Position numbers and translations under genes: made by a program. 64,000 nt of DNA, taken from NCBI GenBank assembly GCA_948474755.1, contig CAOLHI010000647.1, positions 62,001 through 126,000 of the forward strand, read 5' to 3'. This DNA comes from Ctenosaura bakeri (Eukaryota; Chordata; Lepidosauria; Squamata; Iguanidae). Shown here one piece after another: positions 1 through 12,775 of this stretch (within the stretch, counting starts at the first letter, position 1; every line of letters begins with the position of its first letter). The notes under the pieces are model-generated. The model made no database searches and was not told the DNA's origin. It worked only from the letters and a program-made list of their open reading frames with translations.

Positions 1-290
1 TGTCCAAACATTTCTAAGGAACTGGATATACCTTGAGGAATAGGTATTGTTTTGTGAATTCATGAATGGGTTTTAAACTTGGTTTTAAGTCAGTATTTAT
101 GTTTTTTGTTTTTGACTTATAAGACAAAATCACAGGTATATTACAAAATCATGAGTCTGGATTATATATAGGTAGACCTGTATCTTGCCATTGTTTGTGT
201 TTATTCATTTTGTTTTATGCTTTGTTATGATGTATTGGTTTAAACAAATAATCTATCTCTTTCTTTTCTTAAACAATTTGTTTTTTGCAG

Positions 291-365
291 TCTGAGATAA
301 ATGAAAAGCTACAAATGCAGGAAGAGACCTATTCTGCAAGGATAGACAAGCTGAAGAAAATCTGA
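291..365 (+). CDS. Candidate terminal exon of a coiled-coil protein
   Basis: A strong splice acceptor (a polypyrimidine run from about 258, then TTTTTTGCAG ending at 290) is followed by 24 sense codons and a TGA stop at 363-365. Only this frame is open; the other two hit stops within three codons. The peptide begins SEINEKLQMQEE and ends RIDKLKKI. It is rich in Glu, Lys and Leu, as expected of the tail of a coiled coil. No gene family is recognised, so no symbol is given. The rest of the gene would lie left of the window, and the sequence after 365 would be 3' UTR. An alternative is a chance acceptor in front of a short open stretch, but the splice signal and amino-acid composition argue for a real exon. 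Confidence 0.5.
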   Translation, partial: SEINEKLQMQEETYSARIDKLKKI

Positions 366-3260
366 AAAAAAAAAACCTTTTGCAAGCGGAATGATGATAG
401 TGACTTGCACAGATTATCTAAATGTGTTTTATTTCTGAAGGTCAAAATAATTAAGTCCATGTCTCAACATCTAGAAAGCATTGTTCTGAAGTCTCTAATA
501 TACCTTTCTATGTTTATATATATATAGAGAGAGAGAGTAACAAATGAAAGCCAGATAGTGGAAAAAGAAAAGTAAAACTGAATCTTCCTTTAAAGCAATT
601 CCATGGTTTGGCTTGGTTTTTAAATCTGAATATCATATGATTTATGATATGATTTCCACATGTATGTGATGGTGGGAAACGTGCCAAGTAGCTAGGGCAT
701 AAAACGTTTGTAGCCTAGTGGAGGTCATAAACTTTCTTCAATTCTGTGACTTCTGAAACTGACATCATCTTGCCTTCAGACAAAAATCTTGCTGAATTCA
801 CAATTATTTATATTTTTGTTAGACCATAAATCAATACCACCTAAGCTACAATCTCCTTTCCTCATGATTTAGGAGTGCTCCTTCTGTTTTCCTGCTCTGG
901 AAGAGGGTATCTTTGTACCAACCAGTTGTCAGGTGCCATGTCTTCCAAAATCAACTTCTGTGTGTGAGAGGCAGGGTTTATCCTGCCAAAGTTTTTGATT
1001 CTGCTTGACTGAGAATGCAGGGTTTCAGAGATTCATAGCCTCTGATTGTGTCCTTATATTTCTTTGAGATTGAAATCAGCCTTTCTCTGGTCTGGATTGT
1101 TAACACCAGTTTATCAGCTAATTGGGTCTCCTTTAAGAGACTAAATGAATTAATTTATAGAGATGATGCAAAAGAAACAGCTCTATCAAATATAAAAAGA
1201 AAGAAAGTGGGGGTGGGGAGGGATGTAGCAGCACCTTTAGGACTTACTGGTTTGCATTTTAGCATGAGTTTTCATGGATATGAACTTCTTAAGATGCAGT
1301 TATTGTTGTTAACTACCATTAAATCTACTTCAGCCTATAAAGGAGAAACCGCCAATTCACCCTATCATTGACAGGTCTTGCAGCCTCAGGGCCGTGGCTT
1401 CCTTAAGTCTAGATTTTCCTTCTGCTATACCCCAGTAGCAGTGCTGCTACATTCTTTCCCCTCTTTCCTTCCTCCTTTTTATGCTGCAAGAGACTAACAC
1501 AACTACCTCTTTAAAAGCTTTATCTAAGTTATCTAGGGATTTCTGTAGGCAGGGTTGGATCAAGGTATAAAGCCCAATGCTGTGAGAAGATATGGAGCAG
1601 CACTAGGTTGTGTTTTGCATTGTGGTCCTTCCCATAACTGGAGTTTTTGAAAGAAGCAATTTCCTTCAGTGTACCTATTGAACATACATTTCCATTTGGG
1701 GCTTATATTTAGTGTTAAAAAGCCTTGACTCTACCATCCCTTGAACCCATAAAGAAAATACAATTCAGGTTTCTCTCATGAAAATTCTGTTTTTAGTGAT
1801 GATTACATCTACTTGCAGAATTGCTGAGCTTGGGACTCTGTCTGTGAGGCAATATTGGAAGTTGGGGACCCTGAGCTATTATACTTTGTGTAGCCTGCCT
1901 CACAAAGTATTGGTATAAATGTGATTCCCTTTAACTCCCTTAAATGTCCTCTCATTTTTGTCAGAATAAAGATACTGTCCCATCATCCTACTGTTACAGG
2001 CTGCTCCAGCAGTCCAGATCTGCTGTATTTTCTCCATCTTGGTTGCAATCATGTGTTACTGTCTTCCTAGATGCAACTACCCATCTGCCTTCTCTCCTCC
2101 CTCCCAGTCCTCCTGCATCTAGTTTCTTTGTGGCTTTCAATTCTCCTTTGATTTTTTTCTGACACCGAAACCTGCTTTTCCCCCTAACATCTGCTGGCAC
2201 TGGCGCCTCCTCCTCTTCCTCCATTCTGTAACTGACTTCCCATTTTGACTGTGCGGACTTGACTTCCAGACTTTGTGCCTGCCATATTTCTTTGTTTTGG
2301 TTGCTTTATTCTGCTCAGCTCTCTTATTTAACACCTTGGGCTGGCCGTGAGCATGGTGTTTACCCCTCTGGTTTCTACCCATGTTCTTCTCCATTCTCTC
2401 AGCAATATCCATGTATCAGACATCTGTGGCTTGTGCTCTTTTGGTGAAGTATTAGGAGGACCTGTCCTATAACACGACTCTCTTAACATAGGCATAAGTG
2501 ATCTAGCCCTGTTAAGCAGTGTACCTTATTACTGGACTTTAACAGAGATGGTTCCACTGAGGACAGAAGACCACAGAAGATACCACCTGATAATGTATGA
2601 CTGTAAGATACTCCAATCTGTTGATTATTTTTGTTGACCTCTTCTACCTATTATGCCCCTTTTGAATAACAGCAGTGAGACAATTTTGCAGGTATGGACA
2701 CTTTGTTACAATACTGCGCATTTTGTTTCCAATCCCTTTTCTAATCTGTTCCTAATATCTTTTTTTTTTTTGTCAGAATCCCTCAAAATCAATAGTACAA
2801 GCCAGTTGTATTAGATTTTTATGCAAGTCCTGTGTTTACCAAGTTGTGGACCAGGTCTGACTTTTAATTTACTCTAGCAGACTCAGAAGATCATCTGTTA
2901 CCCCCCACCAACTCATAGGTTTAATGGAGGTTCTGGGAGATCTAGTAAGGACTTTGAAGATGAAAAAGTGCTACACAAGTATGAAATGATATTGATAGGT
3001 TAACACAAGAGATTTCACACATATGCAGAACATCTGTGTACTTTTAATGCCAATTAAATAAAGGCTAAGTTTTGGATGATATTCTCACTCTAAAAGCAAG
3101 AATAAAAGCAATATGAATACAAGTTAATTCTGTTGACTGTAGTTGAACACACTTGGAATTTGATCAGTCCTTATTGGGAATGGGGAAAAATGCCAAAAGA
3201 CATCTGAAAAGAGAAGCTGAAATGTCTTAGAGGTGTTTGTAGAAAGTGTTACCATGCCGT
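366..3260. other. Probable 3' UTR and intergenic sequence
   Basis: AT-rich sequence without convincing coding potential. It would start as the 3' UTR of the exon ending at 365. A canonical AATAAA lies at 3057-3062, but nothing ties it to that transcript. A short AT/AG simple stretch sits near 520-538 and a T-run at 2760-2772. The short ORFs here have no recognisable domains. Confidence 0.4.
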
Positions 3261-3278
3261 ACACACACACACACACAC
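3261..3278. repeat. (AC)n microsatellite
   Basis: About nine uninterrupted AC units in otherwise unique-looking sequence. Confidence 0.85.
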
Positions 3279-5260
3279 TACATGGTACAGTCTAATTGGC
3301 AAGAAATATCATTTAATTGGTGATATCATTTCTAATATTAAAATCACACACTTATGGCTGAAATGCCTGTGGACAAGGACTCTTGTTGGAAGCCATATGC
3401 TAAGACAGATGACCTCAGCATGCCCAGGTCGTAAGTTCAAAAAGATTAGTCAGAAAGCCCCAGCACTGATAGGTTTACAATAATCCCCCCAACAATTCAA
3501 TCTTCAAATAAAACTGCCTCAGTGGAGCAACCAGTGATCATCAACCTGGAACTTGTACTTACAGAAACTCTTGTTTGACCCCTCGCCTGTCCAGACATTA
3601 AGAGGCTATCATAACTTCCATCCGTTTTTTGTCACCTGAAGTCAAGAACATTAGTCTGTTCCATACCCCTTTTGTTTATTCTGCCAGAGAGCAATCAATA
3701 CATTCCCCTTTAGGGCAGGAAACAAGATAGTTAAACCCTGGCTCCAAGCCCAACAATCTATAGTACTTTGGACGCACATAGGCATATCACTATGTCTGTT
3801 GGCTCCCTGATTCTTGTGCCCTGGGTACCCTCAAACTCTCGTGTTTGAGCTATCTGACTTCAATATCCTGCTTCTGGAACAGTAATTATCGCCCACTTCA
3901 CCCCAAAACTCTCACTATCCAACCTTTCATTCCTTTACCTTCACTAGCCCTGTGTGGTTCATGAGATTGATTGCTTGCTTGCATGTGTGTGTGAATTCCC
4001 CAAAAGAAGCATTATTTTGACTTGCAACTGGTTTCCAACAGTTAGTACTGGTATACACAGGTGAAAAAGGTTCTGTAGTTACCCTCTCTCACAGGCTTCC
4101 TTTGAGCTATAATTTCCCACCTTGCTAAGGAGTTGCTGGCACTGCTGGAGGACCTCAGGTTCCTCTATCTTTTGGGGTAACAAGATTGGCAGAGAACGCA
4201 CGCAGCACTCTGTATCCCCAACTCATGAGTTGAGACATGGAGCTTAGGAAGGGCAGATGTAGGGAAACCTCTAGGGACTCCAGTTGAATTTGTGTGTATA
4301 TGTGTGAATATGAATCTGTGTGATTGGAGCCATAAGGGCTACTGTGGGTTGGGATCTGTTCCCCTTTTCCATTTTGGTCCATACCTAGCAACCAGCCCTA
4401 TAAGGCCACAAGTTTGGCGGGCCATCTGTGAGCTGCTATAGATTGCAAGGGTTTGGTATTTGGCTACCCTGGGAATCTCTCCCTATCTCTGGGTTTATTG
4501 TGGTATGGTATCCAGTAGTTAAGGACTTGCAGTTAGGATCACACACGTACACCACACAACATTAGCATTTACGATTACGGAGGGTGAACCAAACAGAACC
4601 TCAGAACCTCACTTTGTGTGAGCTGCGTGCTGCTATTGTAGGTTAGAGTACTTCTTTGAGTCCCAACAAGGAAAGTCAGAATGGGAAGAACCTCAGATGC
4701 CCTTTTTGGTTCCCTGCAGGATAACTCCCCAAGGAAAAGCAGTTTGTGCATCAGAGGTAGCAACAACCAACTGTTAGGAATAATTGGCAGGACACAAGCA
4801 GAACCCAGATCTTTCTTTCCCCCACTGCTCGGCCAAGTGATGGTAAGTTCCTCAGAGTTTGTAATCCCCCTTGCAGCTTTGCTCAGTGCAGACACAGGGA
4901 CTTCTTCCAAAGGACCTCGGTAGTCTCCTCATCACTGAGTGGCTGGCCCACTTTTCCCAGTTTTGAGTATCATCCTGGCTGGAAGCCATTAATTGGTTGT
5001 GGGAATGTTCGAGGCATTGCAGGAGTGTTTTAAAGGAACACTTTCACATTTTTGAAATTCCAAGTTTTGAAAAGAAATCTATCAGGCCAAAATGAAGCAA
5101 CCTGTGGAAGGAAGGGTCATTTAAAACCACAGATCTCTTTTGGGCCATGTGCAATGCTTTTTGTGCACAGTGTAAGGGGAGGTCACTTTTTGGCCCCTCC
5201 AAAGAATCTATGGCAGCTTGGGGATTCTGGATGGTCCTAAGCAATGCCAGCAGCACCATC
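3279..5260. other. Unassigned sequence upstream of the retroviral remnant
   Basis: No gene recognised. Because it lies directly upstream of the + strand gag-like frames it could hold a decayed 5' LTR and leader, but no LTR pair or clean TG/CA boundary was found. A stretch at 4413-4431 (starting TTTGGCGGGCC) vaguely resembles a retroviral primer-binding site, but the match is too weak to annotate. Confidence 0.35.
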
Positions 5261-5280
5261 TAGGAATTCACCCAAAAGGC

Positions 5281-6810
5281 TGAGAGGCAGGCCCAAGAAT
5301 TAGAGCAGTTGAGGGCAGACAAATTGGCAGACAAATTGGCTTTTTTGTCAGCAGCACAGCAGGCCCACACCAAATTAAAAGAAGCCTCACTGCAGGTACA
5401 GGCACTCCAATGCAGGTTGCTCACTGTAGAGGAGATTCCCTCCTCTTACGGAGGTGCCCTCCATAACCTTCAACCACTGTTTCAGTCTCTGAGTCAGAGT
5501 CCATTTCCATGTTCTGGAAGCAGGGCATTACACCACGCTCCATATAACTCGGATTGGGAAGAGCTCTTTGGTTTTCCCAAAGATCACCAAGACATCGAGG
5601 AGAGGGTCTCCTGGTCCAAAACCTAGGATTAGATCATCTCTGAACAATTAGGCCCCCTAAACAAAGACACTAGGATTGTGTGGCTGAATGCTGTGGCACA
5701 CACGCATCCCGCAGCCAATGGCCAAGATCTGACCCAACTGGCTTGGTTGTGCATCTTCCCTGTGGACTTGCCCACCCTAGAGTCAGCACTAGCTGCCCAC
5801 AATCTGGCCACACTAGACATGTATCCCTGGATGAGGAAGATCATTCAGCTCTTGTGGCCAGGGCAGACAGCTAATGTTGTCTATATCATGGAGTGTCAGG
5901 CTCTTCGGGAAAAATCTGGAGGCTTTTGTCATCCAGAAAAAGCTGCTGGCCATCCTGCAAAAAAGGTAGAGATCAGCCTAGCTCAAGATACCTTCAGTTT
6001 TGACAACTATGGATTCAAGACACTCTTTTATGGAATGTTGGATTCCCAAACTAAAATGACCCTTGATCCTCTAGATGTGGATCAAGTTCCAAGTTCCAAT
6101 TCACTGATCAACAGAGAAAAGTGGCTGTCCTACTCAGGGAGTCAGGAGCCCTCAGGAACACCAAGGTCCCCTGGAAGAACGTGGGTTTGAAGTTAGGGGA
6201 GTCTGTTCAACCGGGAAGGCAGGAGATGCAGGAACTCTGGCACCACATGGTAACTGGGGGAAGAAGGATGAGCACTTCGGTAGTGGCACTGCTGGATGGA
6301 ACTGGAGGGACCAATGTGGTAACTCCACTGCCATCAATGACTGAGGTGGAGGCAAAACTCCTTCTGGACCAATGCAATGGCAAAGCCCTGGGAGCCCAAA
6401 CCAGCCCCCCACAAGAAGGCAGCAGTCAGGAGGCTATGATCCTCACAAGTCAGTATACAGTGAGGAGTGGAGGCATGCGTTGGAGCTTCTGAAGCAAACA
6501 GGCATTGTCATGTCTCAGTTCCACATGCATCCAATCACTGAGTTGATTGATGCCCTCCTGAAACTGCAAGGTGCTCCAACTAAGGAAACACAGCTGATAG
6601 ATACGATTCTATCAAGCCAGCCCCCAAATATGAGCCATGCGTGTTGGGGTGCCCTAGGTCCAAAGTACTTCACTAGGGCATTGTAACTCATTTGGAGCCT
6701 GACATCTGGGGAAGACCAATGGTAAAAGCAGGCATCAGGACCTCTCGGGTGAAATTCCCCACTACACTCCTAGTGGACACTGGAGCAGGCCAAAATGTCC
6801 TTCACCCCAA
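5281..6810 (+). pseudogene. Decayed endogenous retroviral gag-pro remnant, 5' part
   Basis: Two ORFs (5309-5626 and 5678-6190) lie in one frame, separated by two in-frame TAG stops at 5624 and 5630. A further gag-like stretch (6372-6686) is in another frame, showing at least one frameshift. The first part is Ala-, Leu- and Gln-rich and coiled-coil-like (for example FLSAAQQAHTKL). From 6719 the original frame resumes with a retroviral aspartic-protease start whose catalytic motif is LLVDTGAGQ (D-T-G-A at 6776-6787). No zinc knuckle was seen before the protease. The gag assignment rests on position and composition; the protease motif is the firm evidence. Multiple stops, frameshifts and an L1 insertion make it non-functional. 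No RT, integrase or env was recognised downstream. Confidence 0.6.
6791..6810 (+). repeat. Left target-site duplication of the L1 insertion
   Basis: 20 bp identical to 7794-7813, directly flanking the L1 insert. It belongs to the retroviral protease, whose homology resumes after the right copy. Confidence 0.8.
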
Positions 6811-7793
6811 ATATGACTCATGAGATCAAATTGTCTGAGAAAGCACAGAAAAAACTGTTACTTTTCATGATTATAGTGGCTAGAATGATTTATGCTAAAA
6901 AAATGGAAGCAGAAAGCGGCACCGAATATAGAGGAATGGTGGATGAAACTCTATGATCTAATGGAAATGGACAGATTGACAACTATGTTATAGGATAATT
7001 CAAGAAAAAGAGTCAAGGAAGTTTGGAACCCCATGTTGTCTGCATTAGAGGAAGACTGGGATAAGATAGCAATAATGGGGATAAAAGATGAATTTTCTAT
7101 GGAAAAGGAAAGGTAGAGATATTAGAAAGGTAAAAGAGGTATATAAAACTATAGAGGAAAATTTAAAATCTTGAACAAATATAGTAAGGGATACAGATAA
7201 TTAAAGATATTATAGATAACCTTCATAAAGAGGTTTTAAGAAATGAGGTTAGAGCTTATATAGATTTAAGATTGATAAAGATAAAGTCATGAAAAATCTG
7301 AGAATGGATGGAAGACAAAGGAGTAGAAAAATTACATATAAATAGGAACCACTCAGAAATGAAAAAGGGAAAGAGGAATGCCAGAGAATGAAACCTTGAG
7401 TTGAAAATGATCTATCAATAAATTAAGAAATTGTAAGGATAGACAAAGGTGGAGTTTTCTTTCTTTTTTAATAGTGTCTAAATTTGTTAAATTGTTGATA
7501 AGCGCTAATTAGAGAATCACCAAGGAAGTCAGAAAAGGTAAATAAGGGAAGACATTAAATGTTAAATATTTCTGGAAACATTTTTTTGTATTTGTGAAGT
7601 TGGGTTGGGAGTGTGTGTTGTGTACAACTATGTGGTTGTAAGCAGACTTAGGTAAGGAATACTACAAGAAATAATGAATAAGCTGGGACGTACAGATATT
7701 TTCTTGTATTGTATTATTCTAATGTCTTATATTCTTTGTTGTTTGTTGTTTTTTATGTCGTTGTTTGATTGAATAAAAAGAATAATAAAAAAA
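6811..7793 (+). mobile_element. 5'-truncated L1-type LINE inserted in the retroviral protease
   Basis: The insert is bounded by an identical 20-bp direct repeat (6791-6810 and 7794-7813, beginning CAAAATGTCC), which is the target-site duplication. Its left part encodes pieces that look like the C-terminus of L1 ORF2 (AKKW and NIEEWWMKLYDLME, with a one-base frameshift in an A-run). The remainder is a 3' UTR ending in an A-rich tail (GAATAAAAAGAATAATAAAAAAA). Length is about 0.98 kb, so it is severely 5'-truncated. It lies in the same orientation as the host gag-pro remnant. The identical duplications suggest this is one of the younger events in the window. Confidence 0.75.
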
Positions 7794-7813
7794 CAAAATG
7801 TCCTTCACCCCAA
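7794..7813 (+). repeat. Right target-site duplication of the L1 insertion
   Basis: 20 bp identical to 6791-6810, immediately after the A-rich tail of the L1 insert. Confidence 0.8.
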
Positions 7814-8060
7814 TCTAACTGTGAGTGGGAAGCTCACCATCAAGACCATAGCACTTTCTGGGTATAGAGGAGGCTCACACCAGGCTAAGGCACAGGAAGA
7901 AGTCCCCTTAACTGTAGATAAAGAACAGAACAACATCAGTGCCAGGGAGAGGAGGACACACAGTGAGTGGAAGTTACCTCTGAACTTCCAGCACTGTTCC
8001 CCAAAATGTGCATGACTCAGGGGTCCACTTGCAATGCCAGTACTTCCACATGACAATGGG
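7814..8060 (+). pseudogene. Endogenous retroviral protease remnant, 3' part
   Basis: Sequence after the L1 resumes the protease, with a beta-strand-like region including LTVSGKLTIKTIALSGYRGG, plausible for the part following the catalytic DTGA. The ORF 7821-8015 continues to a stop and decays beyond it. It is separated from its first half by the L1. No RT motif follows. Confidence 0.5.
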
Positions 8061-8800
8061 AAATTAGCTCAATTAGGAGGCCTGCAAGAGGAGGGTAACC
8101 TAAAAAGATCTTTCCACCAATGTTTACAGGTTCTTGCAGGAAAGAACCAGCCAAAGATTCCAAATGTAAACTAAAATGGGTCTTATTGAAGAATTCAGTC
8201 ACGCACACAAAAGATCCAAACACACACACACACACGCTAACTGAAGGAGAAAGGGAAGAAAGTTGATAGAGGAGTTTTAGAGAATGGGCGATAATTACTA
8301 ATCCAGAGAGCAGCAAAGAAAGCAGCTACATGGCTTAGATTTGTGGCTAAGGACAGTATTTAGTTGAGAATCAGAGCAACAGCGTGGTGTTCAGCAAGCA
8401 AGATACTGCATCAAAATGCTCAAAACAGAGGGTTTTTATACCCATTATCTGCCTGGAGGGCAAGGGTGCGAATGGCTCTCTGGCTGAGCTGGCAATGGAT
8501 GTTGCTACAAGGACAGTGGGATCTGGATGGAGTTAATAGTCTTAGTATTAGGTGACAACGGGTTAATGGCTATTGTAATAGCTCTGTAATTGTGGATAGG
8601 TAAGGGAACAATGAAAGGAAATGTCCAAGTGTATGTAGGCAGGACTGAAACAATCAGTGTTTTGGTGGGAACTTCTCTTTGCTGTTGTGTGGTATCAAAG
8701 ATGTTACAGCTTCAACTTAAGCCTGTTATCTCTGGAGTTACTTGATAATCTGCCTGACAATGACCTTGGCAACACCTAGAGGGGATCTCCTGAGCTGCTT
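8030..8800 (-). mobile_element. LTR-like repeat, copy 1
   Basis: Several blocks are collinear with 29960-30720: GCCTGCAAGAGG at about 8081, ACGCACACA plus AAGA-rich sequence, a purine-rich block around 8240-8270, GATARTTACTRAT near 8290, and a TTTTTATAC block near 8432. Read on the - strand this gives a TATAAA-like box near 8440 and a CAATAAG poly(A)-like signal near 8193, an LTR-like order. The ends and target-site duplication were not resolved. It follows the + strand protease remnant but in opposite orientation, so it may be a separate insertion. It contains a (CA)n tract at 8219-8236. Confidence 0.4.
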
Positions 8801-10046
8801 TGCGATCAGATGTGTTCAGACAGTAGTTTTCCTCTGTCCAGTTTGACCTTCCAGTCACCTCAGGTTCCATTTTATCTCAACGCCAGTATGTATTTGTCAA
8901 TTAAACTATATTTCACCAAATTAATCATATCAAACCTGGCAATGCTCAGGCCTGTAATAGCACAAGGAAAAAGCTTTATCTTTTCATTGTTCTATAAGTT
9001 ATATACTTGCAGATGTTATTCTTACAGAGGACTACTTGTTAAAAAGTCAACTTCTTGTGTCCTACTTGTTCCTCTGAGGCCACATTAAAAGTAGAGTGGC
9101 AGTTTTTAAAAGAGAGGTTTGTGTGCTCTTCTCTAAACTTTCTCCCAGCTCAGTTTTTGCTTTTCAATTGGGTCTGTAGTTTGGCATCAAGCTTGTGCAG
9201 CCTCATTCTAGTCAGTGTGGTGATAGATATGGCTAGATTCTAAGGGAACCCTGCCATTTTTTACAGTCTTTTGCTTCCCTAAATTCCTTGCTTGAATCCC
9301 ATATGTGTTTCCTTTCTTTCCCAGTACAACAATGAGCATCCTTATCTGAGTTATGTGTTTTGGAGGGACTGAATCAAGTTTCCTCCACCCACACCAGGAC
9401 TTTTGAAAATAATTTAGAATTGAATTGAAGGAATCCTGATCACACCTCTGTCCCATTGGTTCTCACATAGCAATGCCACCTGTTCATTTAAAAAAATGTT
9501 TATGGATTGCTCATATTTTGAAAGTTGTGCCCATGTGGAGTAGGAAATCATGTAATGATCAGAATATCCATGTTTGAGTGACTAACAGAATTTTATGTGT
9601 CTAAATAAACTGGGCCATTATATAGTGGAATGGGGGAGAGAAACACAAAGGCAAAAATAATTTATTGTATTATAGAAAGAAGTCCCATTTTGGGGTACAA
9701 AGGGGTATGTACCAAATGAATCAATAGTTAATAATCTAATCACTTTCTGTTTGGGGTTTGGACTTCAAACAGGCTGAGAGGATTCTGGGGTTGAGGCCTA
9801 AGACACGCTGGGAGGATGTATTATACTGAAATGGCAGGTCACACAGTCCACCCAGAGGCTACCGAGATGTATTTCCTCATTTGGGGAGGCACCCTTTGGA
9901 GGGCTGAGGTTGGTTTCAGCAGTCAGAGGAGGAATGTGGCCTGAGAAGGGCAAAAACTGTTCAAGACTGTCAGAAATTGCCCATCCTCTTGTACATAAAT
10001 TGCTGTAGAGTGAGGTCATATACTTGTCTATTTAATGGTTGGTCCT
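8800..10046. other. No gene recognised
   Basis: AT-rich intergenic sequence with short, unrecognisable ORFs in all frames and no clear repeat boundary. Confidence 0.5.
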
Positions 10047-10100
10047 CCTGAGTTTAATGGGGCTTACTTCCAGGTAAATATGCCAGGATTGCAGCCATAC
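10047..10100. repeat. Fragment of GCAATCCT-type short repeat
   Basis: Contains TGAGTTTAATGGGGCTTAC and CAGGATTGCAGCC, matching the more complete copy at 39471-39555. Only the right half is preserved. Confidence 0.6.
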
Positions 10101-12775
10101 TGGCCATTAGGTTCTTGTGTTCTGTTTTATAACCTTCCATTTATGAGAAAATCATTAAATCGTTAAATTAAGTTGTTAGATTCCTGAGGTTGAGCTGTGG
10201 CAGCCAAAATCCTCCTTGATGATATCTTTCTTTGGTCCCACCAGTGCAGATAATAGGTTGACTATAGCCTTGAAATTATTGTGGCTACTATCTCTTACTA
10301 GAGCAATTGAAGTAGAACATTTAGAGAAGCACAGAGAAGCACTGATTCATGCACATTATTTCTGCATCAGTGGAAATTTCTGCACCTTCCTGAGCTTTTG
10401 TTTAAGTGCTGATATTTTACCCAATTACAAGACAATATTTCCATTTCCCTCAATTTCAGTTCCATCAACTTAATGCTTATGCCTATAGAAGCTGAAAAGC
10501 AAATGTAACTATAAGTCATCTGTGTTGTTTCCAGGGTGCCCTAAAATACAGTAGATTCCAAGAGATACCAAGACATCACTAATACACTACATTTGCAATC
10601 AAGCTGTGGGCAAAGCAGCTTCTCTCTAATACATAAAGTACTTTGACATTTGAAAGCAGACACCTGAGTTGCTCTGGATCATATAGTTCAATCATATTAC
10701 TTAGTATATTTTTTTTAAAAAAATCTTCATTACACCAGAATGGTTTGTTTTTGTTATGTTACTAGTACAGGCGCTCTTTGCCCTTTTGTAAAAGGAAGGC
10801 AAATTTTGTACGCACTTAACTTTAGAAGGCAGTAGCTGCAAAGCAAGACATGGACCACAGTACACAATGTGTCTTCTTTTTTTACAAGACTATTATTTAG
10901 CAATCAGTGGTATATTGTTTCCAGAGCCAGGAAGTAACTATTTAAGATAAACAGTTACCACTAAGTAATGCCTTTCTGCAGTAACTAAGGCATAACTAAG
11001 TTACATTACAGTTGTAGCTTAGCGAAGAATATTCTCACCCCCTTTTTTGTGTGACTGTAATTTCCATTTACTTGTGTAGTTAGAGAGTGTGGCCCCATTA
11101 AATGGCGCAGGAGGATTATCTCACAGTTCATGACACTCCCTCATGCTCTGTTATGGTTACTGAGATGGCCACAAGAGAACAGGACGAGATTGTGTCTTGT
11201 ATTCCAGGCCAACCGCATATAGCATTCAGATTTTTAAAAAAAAGGAATTCAGGTTATTTTATTTTTTTTAAAGGTAGCTAAAATGGTAACTACCTGAGGT
11301 GGCTTGGTATTATAGTTGTAACAATTACTTTTTCAAAGTCCGTTTCCAAGCTCTGGTTATTTTTTACACAGGGTTGATTGGCAAATTATGTTTTTTTTCT
11401 TTATCCCAGTGCATACCAAAGAATTTTTGAGGCCTACCTCTGACAGGATAAGGGCACGCTTGCTAGAGAGCCAAGATTGTCTGCCGCACCCTATTATGTT
11501 ACACTTTCAAGTTGGAAACCTGTCCGTAATATGTGAAGAGGTGTGAAAGTCTGTGTGAATGAATGAGGATTTAAACTAACTTGGAAGTGGGGGAAGGAGG
11601 TGAGGAGCAAATGTGTTTTTTCCCCCCAGGGTCCAAATTGCCTTTTCCAGCACCTGTTTGCCAGCTGACAACATTCAGTGCTCCATCAGGATTGCCCAAT
11701 AGCGCCCTCTGGTTGTTAATCTTTGCACGCCAAGCCAAGCCAGCTCAGGTGCCGATAGATTCCCCTCGGATCTCAGATGCTTCCACGCAAGGCCTTTATT
11801 GTGCAATGGCACTGCCTCAGGCTCAGAATTGGATGGAGCAAGGGGACACCATCATCCATTGGTAATCCTTCAATATTTTCTTGCCCATTCTGTTCTTTTC
11901 GCAAAAAAAAACCCCCAATGTTCCATTAAGGAAGAAAAAGACAGGATAGCTGCTTTGAGATTGATAGTGCTGGGCGGTATCCATTAGGCAGCACCTCTGA
12001 AAGAGCTGTAACTGTTTATAACATGTACCTTCATTTTTCCATACCCCCAATATATTTTAAACATAGACAATAATGGGTCTGCTTTGTTGTTCCCATGGGT
12101 TGGCTAAAAAAAAAAAAAAATTGCAACATTACAAACCTTCAGTGTCATCAGGCATTGAAAAGTCAGTGGCAAAAATGCAATGTTTCCCCTCTACTCTGGC
12201 ATAGCAGACCTTTAAATTCACCTGTATCAGCATTCATGCTGCGGTGTAGCTCTCAAGTCCTCCCTGTCTCCCCCTTCTCTACCCCCAATTTCTCCTGTGA
12301 TTCCCTCACCCACATATCTCCCATCTGCCTCTCCATTCCTATGTACCTATTTCTTTTTCTGCTTATCTCTTACCTTCTCCTGCTTCCTTTCTGCCCTTAA
12401 GGCCTTCTGACCAGCTTCTAGAGTTGGGGTGGGCAACTGAAGAGAGGGCAGGGACCCTGCGCCCTGGAAGGCTGCACCACCGTGTTTCTGTGGGCAGAAT
12501 CATGCCACTTCTAGCTGCTTTTCTAGCTTCTCCCTGCTCTTCTAGCTGCTCTCTGGGCCAACTTTCAGCCTTTTGTTGTTGTGGGGAGGGCATTAGGTGA
12601 GTGAAGACATGGATAAATGCCACCTTCGCAATTTAGAGCCAGTTTGATTAGTTTTCAGGTGAAAAATCCGTGGGGCCTGGGAACTTTGGGAGGCCTCAGG
12701 GGCCAAACTTTGGCCTCAAGTAGTGTTTGTGGCCCGTGGGTGGCACTTTGCCCATCCCTGTTCTACCAAAACTAA
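10100..12775. other. No gene recognised
   Basis: Intergenic sequence with A/T-rich runs (for example near 10710 and 11231) and an A-run at 12106-12120. Short ORFs on both strands have no domain character. Confidence 0.5.

Noticed and set aside
1048..1371. 107-codon ORF after the terminal exon
   Set aside because: No splice or start context and no recognisable domain; consistent with chance in 3' UTR sequence.
4413..4431. Possible retroviral primer-binding site (TTTGGCGGGCC...)
   Set aside because: Only about 11 of 18 positions match a proline-type site by eye, and no LTR pair or clean CA end lies beside it.
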